Shown here one piece after another: positions 1 to 9,072 of a stretch of DNA of 64,000 nucleotides. The notes beneath the pieces are model-generated. The model was given only the letters and a program-made list of their open reading frames with translations, did not search any database and was not told where the DNA came from. Numbering within the stretch: the first letter of the stretch is position 1; each line of letters starts with the position of its first letter. The stretch covers positions 124,001-188,000 of the forward strand of contig NZ_BLAJ01000002.1 of NCBI RefSeq assembly GCF_009176305.1, read 5' to 3'. Source of the DNA: Martinezella dioscoreae (GTDB lineage: Bacteria > Pseudomonadota > Alphaproteobacteria > Rhizobiales > Rhizobiaceae). Position numbers and translations under genes: made by a program.

Positions 1-366
1 GCGGGGATTGGCACCCTTTCCGGCGGCCAGCGGCAGGCGGTAAGCCTGTTGATGGCGACATTGCTGCCCATGAAACTACTTCTTCTCGACGAACATACGG
101 CAGCGCTCGATCCTAAGGCGGCGTCGCGCATCCTGGCACTTTCGGCGGAAATTAGCGAGCGTCAGCGTCTCACCACACTGATGGTCACGCACAGTATGCG
201 CCATGCTCTCGATTATGGCCAGCGCACCATCATGATGAGCGGGGGACGCATCGTGCTTGACGTCGCAGGGGATGAACGGGCTGGTTACGATGTGCCGGAC
301 CTGATTGCGCTGTTTGGAGCGGTAAGCGGCGGCGAAATTGCCGAAGACAGGCTGCTGCTCGCTTGA
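1..366 (+). CDS. ABC transporter ATP-binding protein, TrpXYZ-type (3' part only)
   Basis: The gene runs in from before the window; only about 121 C-terminal residues are present. They open with the ABC signature LSGGQRQ, then Walker B followed by the catalytic Glu (LLLLDEHTAALDP) and the H-loop His (MVTHS). The wording DEHTAALDPK, TLMVTHSMRHAL and the short tail match the COG1101 group, the ATPases of ABC importers built from a lipoprotein-like binding protein, one permease and one ATPase (tryptophan/tyrosine-type in annotations). Its role would be to power a permease at the inner membrane; binding protein and permease presumably lie upstream. The following regulator is on the same strand but shows no link. 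The family call is good; the substrate is unknown. Confidence 0.85.
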   Translation, partial: AGIGTLSGGQRQAVSLLMATLLPMKLLLLDEHTAALDPKAASRILALSAEISERQRLTTLMVTHSMRHALDYGQRTIMMSGGRIVLDVAGDERAGYDVPDLIALFGAVSGGEIAEDRLLLA

Positions 367-424
367 CATCCGCCGCGATCATCCGCGGCTTGTTTTCGGA
401 ACTTCGCTGGAATATATCTGCAAT

Positions 425-976
425 ATGCAATTAAAAAACGATAAAACCGATAATAGGGCGACGGAGGAACGCGAGGATGGTACGGCGGTGAAGCCAGCCT
501 TTCGGCTCGATCGCTGGGTGCCCTACCGCATGTTTCTGGTGGCAAGCAGCACCGCTGAGTTGCTCGCATCCTATTACGGGCCACGATATGGCCTGTCCCA
601 GGCGTCATGGCGAATTCTCGCCATCGCCGGCAGCCGCCCGGGGCTTTCGAGCAAGGAAATCTGCCATGCCGGAGCGCTCGATCAATTCGCAGTAAGCCGC
701 GGCATTGCGCAATTGGTCTCGCTAGGCTTTGCCCGGCGCAATGCCGGTGCCGGTGATCGCCGATTCTCGGCGATCGAACTCACACCCGAGGGCTACAAGG
801 TGCTCGAGGAGATCGTGTCCATCGGTCAGGCGATGGAAGCACGTATTCTCGAAAGCTTGTCGGTTCGTGAGCGCGAGGCGCTACATGCTATGCTTGATCG
901 CATCGAAGATGCATGCGCCGGAGCTGTCGCGCGTGGCTGGCAGGCGATGGTGGCCGACATCAAATCTGGGATCTAA
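425..976 (+). CDS. MarR-family transcriptional regulator
   Basis: A 183-residue winged-helix regulator. The DNA-binding part is recognisable as LSQASWRILAIAGSRPGLSSKEI followed by a recognition helix around DQFAVSRGIAQLVSLG and a wing with AGDRRFSAIELTPEG, the usual MarR order. An N-terminal helix and a long C-terminal helix would make the dimer interface. Start choice is open: ATG 425 lies 59 bp beyond the previous stop, but a GTG at 488 (reading VKPAFRLDRW) has a GAGG about 10 bases upstream and may be the true start. There is no divergent partner that would betray its target; the nearest downstream gene (AraC) converges on it. MarR proteins usually sense small aromatic or oxidant ligands; the ligand here is unknown. 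Confidence 0.8.
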   Translation: MQLKNDKTDNRATEEREDGTAVKPAFRLDRWVPYRMFLVASSTAELLASYYGPRYGLSQASWRILAIAGSRPGLSSKEICHAGALDQFAVSRGIAQLVSLGFARRNAGAGDRRFSAIELTPEGYKVLEEIVSIGQAMEARILESLSVREREALHAMLDRIEDACAGAVARGWQAMVADIKSGI

Positions 977-1182
977 GCCCGAATATGGTCATCCCGATAA
1001 AAGCCCCCGAATACTCTCCATCGAAAAGCGGTTATGAAGTCCGCATGAAATCTCAGGGTCCAGCCCGAGGGGATCAGGAGCTGGATGGGCCGCGGCCTTG
1101 CTCCATAGGCACATTCGCATTCGGCCCGCATCTTCGACGGGCGCTATATTTGGACTGACCGTCAATGCCCGGAAAGCTGAAT

Positions 1183-2082
1183 TCAAGCTACCCCTACCAA
1201 GCGCGGCGAGGCGCGCAGGCGAGCTATGTCACGCGCCGGCGGTTCTCCAAAGTGGCGCCGATATTCGCGAGTGAACTGCGACGGGCTTTCGTAACCCACG
1301 CGGAAGGCGGCGGTCGTGACGTCGATGTCCTGGACCAGCATCAGGCTGCGCGCGTCCTGGAGCCTTAGCTGCTTCTGGAATTGCAGCGGCGTCATCGCCG
1401 TCACGGCGCGAAAATGCTCGTGCAGGCTCGACGGACTCATGCCGACTTCCGCAGCAAGCCGCTCGATGCTGAACCGTTCCCGGAAGTTCTGCCCGATCCA
1501 CGCAATGGCGCGGCCAACTTGCGCCACCCGCCCCTGGCTCGAGGTGATCTGGCGCATCCTGGCACCATCCGGGCCGGCGAGCAGGCGATAGAGAATTTCC
1601 TGCTCGGTCAACGGCCCGAGTACGGGCAATGCTGCCGGTTCGTCGAGCAGAAGCAGCAGGCGCAGCACCGCATCGAGCAGATTGGCGCCGGCGTCGGACA
1701 CCGTCTTGCCTGTGGGCCGAGCGGGCGCTCCCGGCGGTGGCGGCACATGCAACGCCAGCTGCCCCAGCATAACTGGATCGAAATCAAGGAACAGGCAGAG
1801 ATAGGGCCTGTCAGGCGTCGCCTCGACCACCTGGCCCGTTGCCGGCAGATCGTAAGTCACAATCCCATAGCGGCCCGGCGCATATCTGAACACGCGGTCA
1901 CCCAGAGTAACCTCTTTTTGCCCCTGTGCGACAAGGCACAGTTGCGGCCGATATACGTTCGGCATCGGCATCGTCACCGTGGAGGATCGAGCAAGCGTCA
2001 TCCGTTCGATGGGGGTGGCGTGGAAGCCATCCTTCGAGGCGTGCCGGGCAATTACTGCAGAGATTTTGGTCAGTGTTTCCAT
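1183..2082 (-). CDS. AraC-family transcriptional regulator with AraC_N sensor domain
   Basis: About 299 residues. The first two thirds resemble the AraC_N ligand domain (PQLCLVAQGQKEVTLGDRVF, then YDLPATGQVVEAT); the last 100 residues hold two helix-turn-helix units, FSIERLAAEVGMSPSSLHEHF and the second around DVTTAAFRVGYESPSQFTREY. Start taken at ATG 2082, which has AGG just upstream; ATG 2094 is an alternative. It is divergent from the aldo/keto reductase at 2257 with 174 bp between, the common layout in which such a regulator activates the reductase and senses its substrate. That link is inference from position. Confidence 0.87.
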   Translation of the reverse strand: METLTKISAVIARHASKDGFHATPIERMTLARSSTVTMPMPNVYRPQLCLVAQGQKEVTLGDRVFRYAPGRYGIVTYDLPATGQVVEATPDRPYLCLFLDFDPVMLGQLALHVPPPPGAPARPTGKTVSDAGANLLDAVLRLLLLLDEPAALPVLGPLTEQEILYRLLAGPDGARMRQITSSQGRVAQVGRAIAWIGQNFRERFSIERLAAEVGMSPSSLHEHFRAVTAMTPLQFQKQLRLQDARSLMLVQDIDVTTAAFRVGYESPSQFTREYRRHFGEPPARDIARLRASPRLVGVA

Positions 2083-2256
2083 GAGCCTGACCATTGCATG
2101 CGAGCAGGAGGGCAGCAAGGCGAAACCGTGCGGCTTCTGGAGGATTGGGCAGTAATTCCGGCGCATAAGGCTAACGGCTCGGCGTCGCTACACATCATAG
2201 TGTCCGCAGCACCTGGGTCGCAGCGAACCAGGCTGCAGAACAAGGACGGAGCAAAC

Positions 2257-3216
2257 ATGACGATGGATTATCTGAAAGCCCCCACGGTCGCATTGGGGAC
2301 CTGGGCGTGGGGCGACAGCGGCGAGACCGGCGACGGTTACTTTGGCAGCCGCCTTACTCAGGCTGGCCTCGAAGAGGTCGCGGAAAAGGCGCATGCGAGC
2401 GGATTCACCCTGTGGGATACCGCCATGGTATACGGCATGGGCCGCTCAGAAACCCTACTTGGGGAGATACTCAAACGCTACGCCCGCAGCGGCTATCAGC
2501 TCTCCACGAAGTTCACCCCGCAAGCGGCAGGGACCGGTGATGATCCGGTGGCGGACATGCTGGAGCAGAGTCTGGCGCGCCTCGGCACCGACTACATCGA
2601 CCTCTACTGGATTCACAATCCAGCCGATGTGGCGCGGTGGACTCCGCACCTGATACCGCTGCTGAAGAGCGGAAAGGTCAAACATGTCGGTGTCTCGAAT
2701 CACAACCTGAGCGAAATCGAGCTCGCCAACCGGATCCTCGGAGAAGCCGGGTTCCGGGTTGAAGCCATCCAGAACCACTATAGTCTCCTCTACCGCAGCT
2801 CCGAGCAAGCTGGCATCCTGGACTACTGCCGCAATCAGGGTATCCCGTTCTTCGCCTATATGGTGCTTGAACAGGGCGCCCTGACTGGCAATTACAGTCC
2901 GGAGAACCCACTGCCAAAAGGAAGCAGCCGGGCGGCTGCTTACAATGGCATGCTGCCTCAGCTAAAGGCGCTGACGGACATGCTCGTCTCGATCGGCCAG
3001 AAGCAGGATGCGGCCGCTCCCGATGTCGCGATAGCGTGGGCGATCGCCAAGGGCACAACGCCGATCATCGGCGTCACCAAATCCGATCATGTCGATAGTC
3101 TCGTCCGAGCCGGCAGCATCAGCCTCACCGGCGACGACATTGCAGAGCTGGAAGCGCTCGCTGACGCCGCGGACGTGAACACCCGCGGCTGGTGGGAAAA
3201 AGAGATGCAAGGCTGA
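2257..3216 (+). CDS. aldo/keto reductase
   Basis: A 319-residue (alpha/beta)8-barrel NADPH-dependent oxidoreductase. The catalytic set is visible: Asp54 and Tyr59 in DTAMVYG, Lys85 in STKF and His120 in WIHNP, with the C-terminal NADPH-binding run TPIIGVTKSDHV. Start is the ATG after AAGGACGGA; a much longer open frame continues upstream but only as a shadow of the AraC gene on the other strand. Such enzymes reduce aldehydes or ketones in the cytoplasm; substrate cannot be read from sequence. It stands alone between the divergent AraC gene and a hairpin at 3260, so it is probably a monocistronic target of that regulator. Confidence 0.9.
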   Translation: MTMDYLKAPTVALGTWAWGDSGETGDGYFGSRLTQAGLEEVAEKAHASGFTLWDTAMVYGMGRSETLLGEILKRYARSGYQLSTKFTPQAAGTGDDPVADMLEQSLARLGTDYIDLYWIHNPADVARWTPHLIPLLKSGKVKHVGVSNHNLSEIELANRILGEAGFRVEAIQNHYSLLYRSSEQAGILDYCRNQGIPFFAYMVLEQGALTGNYSPENPLPKGSSRAAAYNGMLPQLKALTDMLVSIGQKQDAAAPDVAIAWAIAKGTTPIIGVTKSDHVDSLVRAGSISLTGDDIAELEALADAADVNTRGWWEKEMQG

Positions 3217-3259
3217 AGCTCCGCTGTCCTAAGATCTCGGAGCCGTTCCCACCAGTACC

Positions 3260-3300
3260 GCAGGCAATCATCTCGTTCTGCGAGACGATCGCCTGCTTCT
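3260..3300 (+). terminator. strong hairpin after the aldo/keto reductase, likely terminator
   Basis: Bases 3260-3275 pair with 3281-3296 (16 base pairs, two of them G-U) around a 5-base loop TTCTG. The T-run after the stem is poor (TTCTCC), so it may act as an RNA stabiliser or partial terminator. It lies 44 bp after the reductase stop; the rest of 3217-3520 shows no gene. Confidence 0.55.
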
Positions 3301-3520
3301 CCCTGATTATACAAGTGCTCCGGAATGCGTTGGCGGATCTCGCAAGTTCCGGAGCGCTGGATGCCCCAAAAGAACCCCGACGTATCGCAGTACATGCTTC
3401 CTTCCGAAATATATGCAGCCGCAAACATTTGAAACGACGGAGGATCGCCCAAAGTTTGAGTTGACCGTTTTCGATGGCGAGGCGACACTTGCAACCCAAA
3501 GCAAGGCAGGAGGAAGAGTG

Positions 3521-3826
3521 ATGGATGAGCCAGACCGCTGGCGGCACATGGCAAGCGCTCCGAAAGACGGCAGTCGGATCCTTGTCACGATCCGCCCGTC
3601 AGAACAGGGGCCTGCAGAAGTTGACCTCGCATATTGGTCGAATGGCGATCAATTTGGTACGGAAGGCTGGCGCGCCTCCGATTCTTCACCCGGGCACATC
3701 ATCGAATATGCCGAGCCGGAACTAAAATGCTGGATGCCGATGCCCTCGGCCAATCTCAATCGCACCTCAATGCCTTCACCTTGGGAAGGCGACAACGCCC
3801 AGCAACTCGACGGGTCGGGGATTTGA
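3521..3826 (+). CDS. conserved hypothetical protein, about 101 aa
   Basis: Small soluble protein that begins MDEPDRWRHMASAPKDGSRI. The opening W-x-x-MASAPKDGSRILV pattern is one I associate with short conserved proteins of Rhizobiales whose function is unknown, and the ending carries a CWMPMP motif. No signal peptide, membrane segment or catalytic motif is obvious. The start at 3521 is supported by a strong AGGAGGAAG ribosome site 5 bases upstream; a longer frame from 3413 lacks one. It is bounded by a hairpin upstream and 544 bp of apparently empty DNA downstream, so it seems to be a single-gene unit. Confidence 0.6.
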   Translation: MDEPDRWRHMASAPKDGSRILVTIRPSEQGPAEVDLAYWSNGDQFGTEGWRASDSSPGHIIEYAEPELKCWMPMPSANLNRTSMPSPWEGDNAQQLDGSGI

Positions 3827-4370
3827 AAGCTTGCGCCGGCTTGTCGCGCGGATTCGGTAACAAATTTGCGTCAGCAGAAACGCGCGACATCCATCAAGGC
3901 AACGCCGATAGAAAAACGGCGGGTCCCCCGCCCGGTTCGCGGCGATCACGAAGAGCAGCCCGAAATTACCATTTGCAAGAGGATATGCATGTCAACGGCC
4001 ACCGCGCCGTTCATGCGCCTCCGGCTTTACCCATTCCCGCTTCACACGCGCCAATATCAAAAGCTGACTATGCGGCTGTGGTTCGAATGTCGTCGTAACT
4101 ACTCATCGGCGCAGCTTGTCGCCATTCGCATGAGCGTTGATGAAGGATCCCAACAGGGGATTTCGTATGATGCGCTCCATTCCCGCTCGGACCACTCATG
4201 CTGTAACTTGAATTTTAACGCGTAAATAATAAATTTTCGCGCGCTACCTTTTATTGCAACACAAAGCGCAAAAGAACTTGTCGGGATTTTACGTCTCTGG
4301 TTGCGCTGCTTTCCACGTATGCGCATAAGGCATTCGTAGCGACGGCAGCTGGAACAATGGTCGACTTTAG
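3827..4370. other. intergenic region without recognisable gene
   Basis: No frame here has a ribosome site together with protein-like composition. The last 170 bp are AT-rich and presumably carry the promoter of the LacI gene; bases 4213-4228 form a near-palindrome around ACGCGT (4218-4223), a plausible LacI-family site. Confidence 0.4.
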
Positions 4371-5405
4371 ATGGAAAAATTGACGCATAAGACGATGGAG
4401 GATTTCGCGAAGTCCTGCGGTGTCTCCCGCCCTACCCTTTCCAAGTATTTCGACGATCCGACCAGTGTAAAACCGGCAACCCGCGCGCTGATCGAGGCGG
4501 CGCTTCGTTCGTCGGATTATCAGCCTAATCTTTATGCGCGGAACCTCAATCGCAAGAGAACCCGCAATATCGGCATCCTGGTTCCCGCCCTTACCGATCC
4601 CTTCTATGCAGAAATGGTCAATCGCCTGGAATTGCGCCTGCGCAACGAGGGTTACTGGCCGATCGTGTTCTCGTCGCACGGCTTACCCGAACTGGAAGGC
4701 GAAGCGGTCAACACAATGCTGTCCTTGAAGGTAGCCGGTGCGCTTGTCGCACCATTGGGGAAGAAATCCGATCCGCGCACCTTTGAAAAACTCGCGCAGA
4801 ACCTGCCCATCGTCTATTTCGACACTTATATCGAAGGAAATACGCCCTTCATCGGCAACGACAATTACCAGAGCGTCGCAACGATCGTGGAATATCTTTG
4901 CCGATCCGGAGAGGCGCCGGCCTATCTCGACATTCCGCATGTCAATCACAACTCACCCGAAAGGCTGGCGAGCTATATCGCCACCATGGAAGCCGCAGGC
5001 TGCGAGCCGCTGGTCATCAGCACCAGTGTTACTTACACCTGGGAGTTCGAACGCATCGGATACGAGCAGATGGATGGCCTGCTCCGCGCAAAGTCTCTTC
5101 CGCGCAAAACCATCCTTTGCGCGAATGATCGCCTCGCCTTCGGCGTGATGGCAGCCGCCTTCGCGCACGGGCTGAAAATCGGGCGCAAAAAGGGCGACAA
5201 TCTGCGCATCGCGGCCCATGACGACCATCCCTTGAGCCGCTATACCTGCCCGCCGCTGACGACGATGGCTCAGGACTTCGCCGCGATGACGGCAAGCAGC
5301 GTCAGCACGCTTCTGATGCTGCTTGGAGATACGGACGTGCCCACCCAGTCGATCGCGCGCAAGGTCAGCCTGGATGGAACGCTGGTCATGCGGCAGTCGG
5401 CCTAA
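4371..5405 (+). CDS. LacI-family transcriptional regulator
   Basis: 344 residues with the standard LacI order: N-terminal helix-turn-helix (MEDFAKSCGVSRPTLSKYF), hinge helix near residue 50, then a periplasmic-binding-protein-like sensor (NIGILVPALTDPFYAEMV; late CANDRLAFGVMAAA). It is DNA-binding and cytoplasmic. It sits next to, and convergent with, the hydrolase/dehydrogenase unit that is divergent from the large sugar operon at 7725, so it is the best candidate for that locus's repressor. No strong ribosome site precedes the ATG at 4371, so the start is moderately sure. Effector unknown, presumably a sugar or sugar derivative. Confidence 0.9.
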   Translation: MEKLTHKTMEDFAKSCGVSRPTLSKYFDDPTSVKPATRALIEAALRSSDYQPNLYARNLNRKRTRNIGILVPALTDPFYAEMVNRLELRLRNEGYWPIVFSSHGLPELEGEAVNTMLSLKVAGALVAPLGKKSDPRTFEKLAQNLPIVYFDTYIEGNTPFIGNDNYQSVATIVEYLCRSGEAPAYLDIPHVNHNSPERLASYIATMEAAGCEPLVISTSVTYTWEFERIGYEQMDGLLRAKSLPRKTILCANDRLAFGVMAAAFAHGLKIGRKKGDNLRIAAHDDHPLSRYTCPPLTTMAQDFAAMTASSVSTLLMLLGDTDVPTQSIARKVSLDGTLVMRQSA

Positions 5406-5424
5406 GGCGGCACTTGCTTTTCAT

Positions 5425-6375
5425 CTAAATCAAGACCGCTTCGAAGCCACGCCACGCCGCGACGGCCTCCTCCACTGCCCGCCGAGCCTCCGCCACATAT
5501 CTCCCCATCGACACGAAGCCGTGGATCTGCCCCGGCCAATGGCGATGTACCATGCGCACCCCTTCTTCCCGCAATCGCCCGGCATAGGCGATGCCTTCGT
5601 CGACCAGAATATCGTGTCCGGCGGTGGCGATGAAGGCCGGTGCCACTCCGGCCAAGGTCTCGGCTTGTAGCGGCGAAACCCTCCAGTCTGCTATATCGGC
5701 TACAGTGCGAACGTAGTGATCGCGAAACCATCTCATTGTCGAGGCAGTCAAGCCGAAGCCTTCGGCATAACAGCGATAGCTGTCGGCCGTCTGGGCGGCG
5801 TCCGTATTGGGATAGATGAGCAGTTGCGCCGCAAGCGGCGGGGCATCGCTATTGCGTGACATCAATGCCAGCACGGCAGCAAGATTGCCGCCGGCACTGT
5901 CGCCAGCAACGGCGATCCGCCCAGGATCGATGCCGAGGTCTGCCGCCGATTTCACCACGAATGCCAAAGTCGCAGCGCAATCGGTCACTCCGGCGGGAAA
6001 TTTGTGTTCTGGCGCTAGCCGGTAGTCGGGGCAGATGACAGTGCATTTGGCAGTATTGGCGAACCATCGGCAGATTTCGTCGTGCGATTCGAGATTGCCG
6101 ATCACCCAGCCGCCGCCATGCAAATAGACGAGGCCCGGGCCATGCTTCAGAGGCGCACCGATGCCGCGATAGATGCGCAAGGCGATCGGACCGCTCGGGC
6201 CGGCAATCCCGCGATCCTCCAGCGAAGCGACCACCTCTCTTGCGCCCTGGAGCGTCGGACAATTCGCATCATAGTCGATACGCGCCTGCTGAGGTGTGCC
6301 GGTTTCGAATGGCCGACTGCTCGACCGACTGGTGAGAGCAAGAACGCGCAGCGCGCTTTCATCCAGCTTTTCCAT
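5425..6375 (-). CDS. alpha/beta hydrolase (HSL/esterase type)
   Basis: 316 residues with hormone-sensitive-lipase hallmarks: the oxyanion-hole HGGGWVIG near residue 85 and the nucleophile elbow GDSAGGN near 155, then late Asp (DILVDEG) and His (GQIHGF) that would complete the triad. These enzymes cleave carboxylic esters or lactones in the cytoplasm. A GAGGGGAT ribosome site precedes the ATG. It follows the dehydrogenase at 6400-7548 on the same strand by 24 bp, so both are one unit. In a sugar locus a lactone or acyl-sugar ester is a reasonable substrate, but this is inference. Confidence 0.87.
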   Translation of the reverse strand: MEKLDESALRVLALTSRSSSRPFETGTPQQARIDYDANCPTLQGAREVVASLEDRGIAGPSGPIALRIYRGIGAPLKHGPGLVYLHGGGWVIGNLESHDEICRWFANTAKCTVICPDYRLAPEHKFPAGVTDCAATLAFVVKSAADLGIDPGRIAVAGDSAGGNLAAVLALMSRNSDAPPLAAQLLIYPNTDAAQTADSYRCYAEGFGLTASTMRWFRDHYVRTVADIADWRVSPLQAETLAGVAPAFIATAGHDILVDEGIAYAGRLREEGVRMVHRHWPGQIHGFVSMGRYVAEARRAVEEAVAAWRGFEAVLI

Positions 6376-6399
6376 TGGATTATCCCCTCTCTGCAGCGA

Positions 6400-7548
6400 T
6401 CAGGCGAGAAGGCTGCGTGCTTCGTCTTCGTCAAGACGCGGTGACGGAGTGAATTGCGCGCCGATGCTGACCGACTGCCGGCTTTCCCCCGACTGGAGAA
6501 TGGCCTCCATGATCTCGAGGACATGAAGGGCGAGCTCTCCCGACGCGCGGGGAGGCCTACCCTCCTCAAGCGCTCGCGCAAGGTCGGCGACACCGAGCAT
6601 GCGGTAATTCGCCCGATCCGGTGCATTGAATGGCCAGTTCCTCGCGCCGTAAAGCTCGCCGTCGCTTTCGAAATCATACCAATCGGCGCCCCGCTCGGAT
6701 AGCGACACCGTTCCGCCGAACGTGTCCGGATCGGGCAAACGGAGCGAACCTTCGGTGCCGTGCAGCTCGATTGGATGGTTGGAGTGGCGAAACACGTCCC
6801 AGGAGGCGCCGAAATTCACGGTCGCGCCGGATTGGAATTCCAGAAGCGACAGGATGTTTGTGGGAGTGCCGACCTTGAAGTGCGTATTCTTGAACGGGCC
6901 GTCGGCGGTGATCAGGCGTTCTTCCTGGCCCTTCGTCGCCATTGCCATGACCCGCACGACCGGACCAAGCAGGTTCACCATCATCGTCAGATAATAGGGG
7001 CCCATGTCGAAGACCGGGCCGCCGCCCGGCTGATAGTAGAATTGCGGATTGGGGTGCCAGTGCTCCATGCCGCGCCCCATCATGAAGGCAGTGCCACTGA
7101 CCGGCCGGCCGATCGCGCCCTCATCCATCAGGCGCCGCGCTCGGCGGCCTGCAGCGCCGAGGAACGTATCGGGCGCCGACCCCAGCTGCAATCCGCGCCG
7201 CTTGGCCTCCGCCACGAGAACCCGTCCATCGGCCGCCGACGTTGCCAGCGGCTTCTCCGTGAAGACGTGCTTGCCGGCAGACAGGGCCGACATCGTGACG
7301 TCGAAATGGACAGCGGGAACAGTGAGGTTCAGCACGAGATCGACTTCGGGATCGGCCAGCAATTGGTCGACGCTGAGCGCGCGAATACCATATTCCCGGG
7401 CACGCAGCGCGGCGACATCGGCGGATATATCGGCGCAGACGCGCAATTCGACACCGGCAAACAGCGCTGCATTGCGCAGATACGTCATCGAGATGTTACC
7501 GCAGCCGATGACGCCAATGCCGAGCTTAGCTTTTGAATTACCAGCCAT
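6400..7548 (-). CDS. Gfo/Idh/MocA-family NAD(P)-dependent oxidoreductase
   Basis: 382 residues. The N-terminal Rossmann fold begins GIGVIGCGNISMTYLRNAAL, and HVFTEKPLATS carries the conserved Lys of the family. The C-terminal half is the dimer and substrate domain, with a His cluster (MEHWHPNPQFYYQPGGG) as in sugar dehydrogenases of this group. Start taken at ATG 7548 because GGGAGG lies 8 bases upstream; a TTG at 7557 would sit on top of that site. First gene of a two-gene minus-strand unit, divergent from the big ABC/catabolic operon, so probably a step of the same pathway: oxidation of a sugar, cyclitol or glycoside. Substrate unknown. Confidence 0.9.
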   Translation of the reverse strand: MAGNSKAKLGIGVIGCGNISMTYLRNAALFAGVELRVCADISADVAALRAREYGIRALSVDQLLADPEVDLVLNLTVPAVHFDVTMSALSAGKHVFTEKPLATSAADGRVLVAEAKRRGLQLGSAPDTFLGAAGRRARRLMDEGAIGRPVSGTAFMMGRGMEHWHPNPQFYYQPGGGPVFDMGPYYLTMMVNLLGPVVRVMAMATKGQEERLITADGPFKNTHFKVGTPTNILSLLEFQSGATVNFGASWDVFRHSNHPIELHGTEGSLRLPDPDTFGGTVSLSERGADWYDFESDGELYGARNWPFNAPDRANYRMLGVADLARALEEGRPPRASGELALHVLEIMEAILQSGESRQSVSIGAQFTPSPRLDEDEARSLLA

Positions 7549-7724
7549 ATTACCCAATCCTCCCTGATCTACCGCATCTGTTCGTCGCGCTTCGGCGCGT
7601 CCGAACGATGACTCCCAGGTTGATTTAAAGCATCTTATTTCTTGACGCGCGATAAATTTTTATAAAACATATGCGAATACTGGCGTGGAGGTTTGGAGGT
7701 CGCCAGTCTTCCTGGGAGGGAAAC
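7549..7724. promoter_or_regulatory. divergent promoter region between dehydrogenase and sugar operon
   Basis: 176 bp between the two translation starts. It holds an AT-rich stretch (7635-7672) with TTGACG at 7642 and TATAAA at 7661, and GCGCG words similar to the near-palindrome at 4218. Exact promoter hexamers cannot be fixed: the spacing between these two is only 13 bp. Likely target of the LacI protein at 4371. Confidence 0.4.
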
Positions 7725-9071
7725 ATGACAGATATCAAGAAGACGCCGGCTTACTCCACGAGTGCCGGACAATCGATAATGCTTGATCGTCGTCAGCTGC
7801 TGTTGGGTGCCGCCGGCGCCGCCATCGGTACGGCAACGCTTGGAGTTGCTACAAGCCTTGGCATCCGCCCGGCGCGTGCCGCTGATCGGACGGAAATCAG
7901 CTTTGCCAGCGCCAGCTTCTTTGGCAAGGAAGGCCTCGGCGACCTCGTCAAGACGTTCAACGAGTCGCAAAACCGCATTACCGTCAAATTCATCGAACTG
8001 CCGCCGCCAAGCTCGTCGACGGAAGTCTATCAGGGCCTCGTCCAGCAGCTCGCCCGCCGCAACGGAACGCCCGATGTTTTCAGCCAGGACGTTATCTGGA
8101 TCGCGGGTTTTGCATCCGCCGGCTGGGCGCTGCCGCTTGACGAGTATTTCCCGAAAGACAAGCGTGCCGATTATTTCCCCGGCACAGTGGCTGCCTGCAC
8201 CTATGGCGGCAAGTTGACAGCGCTGCCATGGTTCGTCGATTCCGGCATGTTCTACTATCGCAAGGATCTGGTGGAAAAGCATGGTGGCAAGGTGCCAGAA
8301 ACCTGGGCCGACATGGCGACGGTGGCGGCAGAGGCGCAAAAAGCCGGCGACGCCAAATTCGGTTATCTCTGGCAGGGCAAGCAAGCCGAGGTTCTGGTCT
8401 GTGACGCCGTGGAAATCATCGCATCCAACGGCGGCTCCATCCTGTCCGCAGATGGAAAATCTTCCGTCATCGGCGACGATGCCGCCGTTGCCGCGATCCA
8501 GTTCCTGTATGACGCCATCAACAAGACGAAGATCAGTCCTCAGAACGTGCTCTCCTGGGACGAAGAGCCCTCTCGCCAGCCGTTTACGTCTGGTGAGGCG
8601 ATGTTCATGCGCAACTGGTCCTATGTCTATCCGATCGCGCAGGATCCGAAGGCCTCGCATGTCGTCGACAAGGTGGCTGTCGCGCCGCTGCCGCATTTTG
8701 CCGGCGGCAGGAGCTCGGCCTGCCTTGGCGGCTACCAGCTGGGCGTCAATGCCAACTCCAAGAAGCGGGAAGCAGCGATCGAATTCCTGACCTGGATGTC
8801 TTCACCCGAAACCCAGACCCGGCTTGCCCTTAATTTCGGTCTTGCGCCCTCGCGGCCTGCCATCTTCCAGGATGCGAAGCTCAAGGCCGAGCAGCCGTTC
8901 ATGGCAAGTCTCCAGAACGTCTTCACCGGAGCCACGCCGCGGCCGATCACGCCGCAATATGCCAAGGTGACGCTGGCATTGCAGTCCAGCATCTCCAAGG
9001 CGCTGGTCAGCGGCAACGTCAAGGCCGAGCTTCAGGCAGCCGCCGCCCAGATCAACAAGATCGTCGGCTGA
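7725..9071 (+). CDS. ABC sugar transporter substrate-binding protein (family 1)
   Basis: 448 residues. The N-terminus has a twin-arginine-style signal (LDRRQLLLGAAGAAI) ending near ARAAD, so export by Tat and action in the periplasm are likely. The mature part is a family-1 solute-binding protein (VYQGLVQQLARRNGTPDVF; FVDSGMFYYRKDLVEKHGG; FMRNWSYVYP; KREAAIEFLTWMSSPETQ), the class that binds oligosaccharides, polyols and related compounds. A GGGAGGG ribosome site lies 5 bases before ATG 7725. First gene of a nine-gene operon with two permeases directly behind it. Confidence 0.93.
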   Translation: MTDIKKTPAYSTSAGQSIMLDRRQLLLGAAGAAIGTATLGVATSLGIRPARAADRTEISFASASFFGKEGLGDLVKTFNESQNRITVKFIELPPPSSSTEVYQGLVQQLARRNGTPDVFSQDVIWIAGFASAGWALPLDEYFPKDKRADYFPGTVAACTYGGKLTALPWFVDSGMFYYRKDLVEKHGGKVPETWADMATVAAEAQKAGDAKFGYLWQGKQAEVLVCDAVEIIASNGGSILSADGKSSVIGDDAAVAAIQFLYDAINKTKISPQNVLSWDEEPSRQPFTSGEAMFMRNWSYVYPIAQDPKASHVVDKVAVAPLPHFAGGRSSACLGGYQLGVNANSKKREAAIEFLTWMSSPETQTRLALNFGLAPSRPAIFQDAKLKAEQPFMASLQNVFTGATPRPITPQYAKVTLALQSSISKALVSGNVKAELQAAAAQINKIVG

Positions 9072-9072
9072 A

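Noticed and set aside
1381..2256. Open frame on the plus strand joined to the aldo/keto reductase, giving 611 residues
   Set aside because: It runs antisense through the AraC gene, its product is Arg/His/Gln-rich and unlike any protein, and the reductase has its own ribosome site at 2242-2250.
3866..4225. 119-residue plus-strand frame before the LacI gene
   Set aside because: No ribosome site or protein-like pattern; overlaps the likely regulatory region.
7635..8696. 353-residue minus-strand frame opposite the first binding-protein gene
   Set aside because: Shadow; it would also cross the divergent promoter region.
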